Assembly: GCF_023715155.1 (NCBI RefSeq)
Contig: NZ_JAMBNQ010000046.1
Span: forward strand, 1 to 34,379
DNA length: 34,379 nt
Direction: 5' to 3'
Source of the DNA: Neobacillus mesonae
GTDB taxonomy: Bacteria; Bacillota; Bacilli; Bacillales; Cytobacillaceae
Part shown: in pieces, positions 32,055 to 34,379 of the stretch
How positions within the stretch are numbered: position 1 is the first letter of the stretch
Layout: every line of letters starts with the position of its first letter
The notes under the pieces: model-generated
Seen by the model: the letters and a program-made list of their open reading frames with translations, nothing else
Database searches by the model: none
What the model was told of the DNA's origin: nothing
Made by a program: the position numbers and the translations under genes

Positions 32055-33150
32055 CTTTATTCACGTCCTCAATGTATTCCTTAATTTGATTCATACATAT
32101 CTCCCTTGGATCATGTTTTTGCTCAAAAGTCCGGTTCCACTCAACTATTTTATCGATTGTTGTATCCAAATCCCATACAGGATACCACCCTAACCTTTGC
32201 TTCGCCTTTGAACAATCCAATTTCAATAGACATGCTTCGACCGGACTTAGTTGGTTATCTTCCCCAATTTCATAGATTGCCCTTTCTCCCCATTTTTTGC
32301 AAAATTGCTGAACAACCCATTCAACTGGTTTAATATCTTGATCATTGGGGCCGAAATTCCAGGCTCCATTGAATTCAGGACCATCTTTAAACAATTTTTG
32401 AAGCAATATTAAATAGCCGTGTAATGGCTCTAGTACATGCTGCCAAGGGCGTATGGATTTCGGAAAGCGAATCTTTATTTTTTCTTCCTTAAAAACAGAT
32501 TTAATGCAATCAGGAATTAAACGGTCGGCCGCCCAATCCCCTCCTCCTATAACATTGCCTGCCCGTGCGGAAGCCAGGGCAACCCCGTGTATATCATACT
32601 TTTCAGGGTTAAAAAAAGCGTTTCGATAGGAATCTGTAATTAGCTCGGAACATGCCTTGCTTGCCGAATATGGGTCATGTCCCCCTAAACGATCCATTTC
32701 ACGGTATCCCCAAGACCATTCAAAGTTTTGATAACACTTATCTGTTGTTACATTGAGTACGGCTATTATTGGTTTTCCTTTTCCTGTAACAGTTCTTACG
32801 GCCTCTAAAACATTTACTGTTCCCATCATATTAACTTCAAAAGTCTCTACTGGATTTTTATAAGAAGTTCTAACAATTGGTTGTGCTGCCATATGAATAA
32901 CAATGTCAGGTGCGGCATCAAATATAGCTTGAGTTAATGCCTCTTTGTTTCTTATATCTGCCTCATACGATGGAATCAATTCACCTAATTTACATAATTC
33001 AAATAAATTAGGATTTGTAGGAGGCTTTAAGGAATAGCCTGTAACCTTTGTCCCCATTAAGTGCAGCCATAAACATAACCATGAACCCTTGAATCCAGTA
33101 TGGCCAGTTATAAAAACCTTTTTATTTTTCCAAAAATTCAGGTCAACCAT
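32044..33150 (-). CDS. rfbG: CDP-glucose 4,6-dehydratase
   Basis: A 368-residue SDR-fold enzyme. NAD binding is at FITGHTGFKGSWLCLWL, with the GxTGFKG pattern characteristic of the RfbG/AscB group. The catalytic motif is DPYSASKACSELIT with the YxxxK. It continues with AGNVIGGGDWAADRLIPD and IRFPKSIRPWQHVLEPLHGYLIL, the usual RfbG segments. It converts CDP-glucose to CDP-4-keto-6-deoxyglucose. The start at ATG 33150 is supported by an RmlB/RfbG-like beginning (VDLNFWKNKKVFITG); the frame's ATG at 33177 lies within the preceding gene. It is 4 bp from the cytidylyltransferase stop codon. Confidence 0.92.
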   Translation of the reverse strand: MVDLNFWKNKKVFITGHTGFKGSWLCLWLHLMGTKVTGYSLKPPTNPNLFELCKLGELIPSYEADIRNKEALTQAIFDAAPDIVIHMAAQPIVRTSYKNPVETFEVNMMGTVNVLEAVRTVTGKGKPIIAVLNVTTDKCYQNFEWSWGYREMDRLGGHDPYSASKACSELITDSYRNAFFNPEKYDIHGVALASARAGNVIGGGDWAADRLIPDCIKSVFKEEKIKIRFPKSIRPWQHVLEPLHGYLILLQKLFKDGPEFNGAWNFGPNDQDIKPVEWVVQQFCKKWGERAIYEIGEDNQLSPVEACLLKLDCSKAKQRLGWYPVWDLDTTIDKIVEWNRTFEQKHDPREICMNQIKEYIEDVNKDGN

Positions 33151-33154
33151 AATA

Positions 33155-33928
33155 TCACCATAATTTCCAAGGAGCATTATTAGACTTCCACAATTCTTCC
33201 AGGTGATTTTTATCCCTTAAGGTATCCATTGCATACCAAAACCCCCTATGTTTATATGAAACAATCTGTTCTTCATCTGTAAGTTTTCCAAGCAAATCAT
33301 TCTCAAGAATGGTGTGATCTCCTTCCAAATAATCAAAAACCTCAGGTTGGAAGATAAAAAATCCCCCATTGATCCACCCTCCATCTCCTTTTGGCTTTTC
33401 TTTAAAATCTACGACTAAACCATCCTCACCTATGGACATTGCACCAAATCTTCCAGAGGGCTGGACCGCGGTTACAGTTGCCTTTTTTCCATGGCTTTTA
33501 TGGAAATTAACTAATTGTGGAATATTAATGTCAGATACACCATCTCCATAGGTCAGCATAAATGGATTATCCCCTATATATTTTTGAATTCTCTTTACCC
33601 TTCCGCCAGTCAATGAATCTTTTCCTGTATCAACTAATGTTACACGCCAAGGTTCGGCTGACCTGCGATGAATGTTAACTTGATTTTGATTCTTGAAATC
33701 AAATGTTACATCAGATTCATACAAGTAATAATTGGAAAAGTACTCCTTGATTACATGTCCTTTATAGCCAAGACATATTACGAAATCATTGTAGCCGTAA
33801 TGAGAATAGATTTTCATAATGTGCCAGAGAATGGGCTTATCACCTATGTGAATCATAGGCTTCGGTTTTAAATGAGACTCTTCACTTATCCGTGTTCCAT
33901 AGCCCCCAGCCAATATAACAACCTTCAT
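33155..33928 (-). CDS. rfbF: Glucose-1-phosphate cytidylyltransferase
   Basis: A 257-residue nucleotidyltransferase with MKVVILAGGYGTRISEESHLKPKPMIHIGDKPILWHIMKIYSHYG (the GGxGTR loop and KPKPM substrate loop of RfbF), LTYGDGVSDINI (metal-binding Asp), EKPKGDGGWINGGFFIFQPEVFDYLEGD and GFWYAMDTLRDKNHLEELWKSNNAPWKLW. These features are specific to the CTP-using RfbF/AscA group rather than RmlA. It makes CDP-glucose from glucose-1-phosphate and CTP, the first step of the cluster's sugar pathway. AAAGGAGG lies about 11 nt upstream of the ATG. Confidence 0.94.
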   Translation of the reverse strand: MKVVILAGGYGTRISEESHLKPKPMIHIGDKPILWHIMKIYSHYGYNDFVICLGYKGHVIKEYFSNYYLYESDVTFDFKNQNQVNIHRRSAEPWRVTLVDTGKDSLTGGRVKRIQKYIGDNPFMLTYGDGVSDINIPQLVNFHKSHGKKATVTAVQPSGRFGAMSIGEDGLVVDFKEKPKGDGGWINGGFFIFQPEVFDYLEGDHTILENDLLGKLTDEEQIVSYKHRGFWYAMDTLRDKNHLEELWKSNNAPWKLW

Positions 33929-34230
33929 TCGTTATTAAATCCTCCTTTTAAACTATAATTATGTCAAAAAGTTATTTAAGGAACGATATATAAGGATAAG
34001 ATATTTGACCATTTAAAAAGGTTTTTCCTCATAAAACAAGCTCCTCAATACTTAAATTATTCTATGTTATGAATTGTATATTGTAACCCTTTTTTAAAAT
34101 AATCAACTACTGACCATTACCTAAATAGCTAATTGAGCTAATTCCTATACCATTCCTAATTTATATGGACTAATAGTCTAATAAAATCATAGATATAAAT
34201 TTATAACGATTGGAAAAAACAGATATTATG
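33929..34230. other. Non-coding region upstream of the CDP-sugar operon
   Basis: About 300 bp of very AT-rich DNA without a plausible gene. It contains the operon's ribosome binding site and a candidate sporulation promoter. No repeats, tRNA or further structure were recognised. Confidence 0.6.
34058..34084 (-). promoter_or_regulatory. Candidate sigma-K-type promoter of the CDP-sugar operon
   Basis: On the minus strand AC (34084-34083), 16 nt, then CATAGAATA (34066-34058) matches the AC ... CATANNNTA sigma-K pattern with its usual spacing. Transcription would start about 120 bp before the cytidylyltransferase start codon. The short consensus in AT-rich DNA makes this only suggestive. Confidence 0.4.
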
Positions 34231-34300
34231 GAGGGTATGTCCATTATTTTTCTAAAAGGAGCATTCCTGTTAGAAGGATTTTCGGGGACTTGAACAAAAA

Positions 34301-34376
34301 GGAGCCCTCTTGGTATGATACGGGGTGTCAAATCGTGGCGAGATGACCCCTAACTTAGTTAACCAAGGAGGACTCC
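34301..34376 (+). other. Strongly structured leader (nested stems with internal loop) before a gene beginning at the window end
   Basis: GGAGCCCTCTTGGT (34301-34314) pairs with ACCAAGGAGGACTCC (34362-34376) with one mismatch and one bulge. Inside it GGGGTGTCA (34322-34330) pairs with TGACCCC (34344-34350). Unpaired sequence on both sides of the inner stem forms a large internal loop. The outer 3' arm contains AAGGAGG, 6 nt before an apparent start codon whose first two bases (AT) are the last bases of the window. The architecture suits a bridge-RNA-type hairpin of an IS110-family element or a translation-controlling leader. Confidence 0.5.
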
Positions 34377-34379
34377 AAT

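Overview
The window looks like a chromosomal segment of an endospore-forming Bacillaceae (Neobacillus/Mesobacillus/Bacillus type). The evidence is strong AGGAGG-type ribosome binding sites, GTG and TTG starts, AT-rich intergenic DNA, YheC/YheD-type spore-coat ATP-grasp proteins, a spsIJKL-like spore rhamnose operon, an SpsA-like glycosyltransferase, LemA/TPM and YtrA/YtrB-type genes. Most genes are on the minus strand; only the DedA gene and the spsIJKL operon are on the plus strand.

1-5.7 kb: the left edge is the 5' end of a group II (probably IIC) intron, inserted just behind the terminator stem of an M20 amidohydrolase gene. Behind it is an amino-acid module: M20 N-carbamoyl/N-acyl amidohydrolase, GNAT acyltransferase, enolase-superfamily racemase/epimerase, M20D amidohydrolase and a VOC protein. 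It resembles the N-succinyl-amino-acid racemase route that converts D- to L-amino acids. A degenerate tandem repeat of about 20 bp separates its two halves.

5.7-11.3 kb: an OmpR-type two-component system lies downstream of a MacA/MacB-like ABC exporter operon. Between them is a decayed Q/G/N-rich membrane-protein gene. A direct repeat with 11-bp period upstream of the exporter is a good candidate site for the response regulator.

11.4-19.3 kb: a DedA gene; a YtrA-YtrB-like operon (GntR repressor, ABC ATPase, large permease) that ends in an overlapping ECF sigma factor; a frameshifted YhfC-type membrane protease; LemA plus a TPM-domain protein; and an NRDE protein. Copies of a GTGTCAGACAC-type palindrome are scattered here, and one encodes the C-terminus of the sigma factor.

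19.3-34 kb: a spore-surface region. Two ATP-grasp genes are followed, after about 0.7 kb of non-coding DNA, by spsIJKL (dTDP-L-rhamnose synthesis). Facing it across a bidirectional terminator is a minus-strand block of four GT2 glycosyltransferases (one SpsA-like, with an added C-terminal domain), a GNAT acyltransferase, the remnant of a fifth GT2 gene, a DegT/DnrJ aminotransferase, an RmlC-type epimerase, CDP-glucose 4,6-dehydratase and glucose-1-phosphate cytidylyltransferase. Together these should make and attach an unusual CDP-activated, N-acylated amino-deoxy sugar next to rhamnose, probably on the spore. Candidate sigma-K promoters precede both operons.

The right edge holds a strongly structured RNA-like leader whose last stem contains a ribosome binding site, with a start codon apparently at the very end of the window. 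It looks like the left end of an insertion sequence, possibly an IS110-type element with a bridge-RNA-like region. No rRNA, tRNA or CRISPR array was seen.
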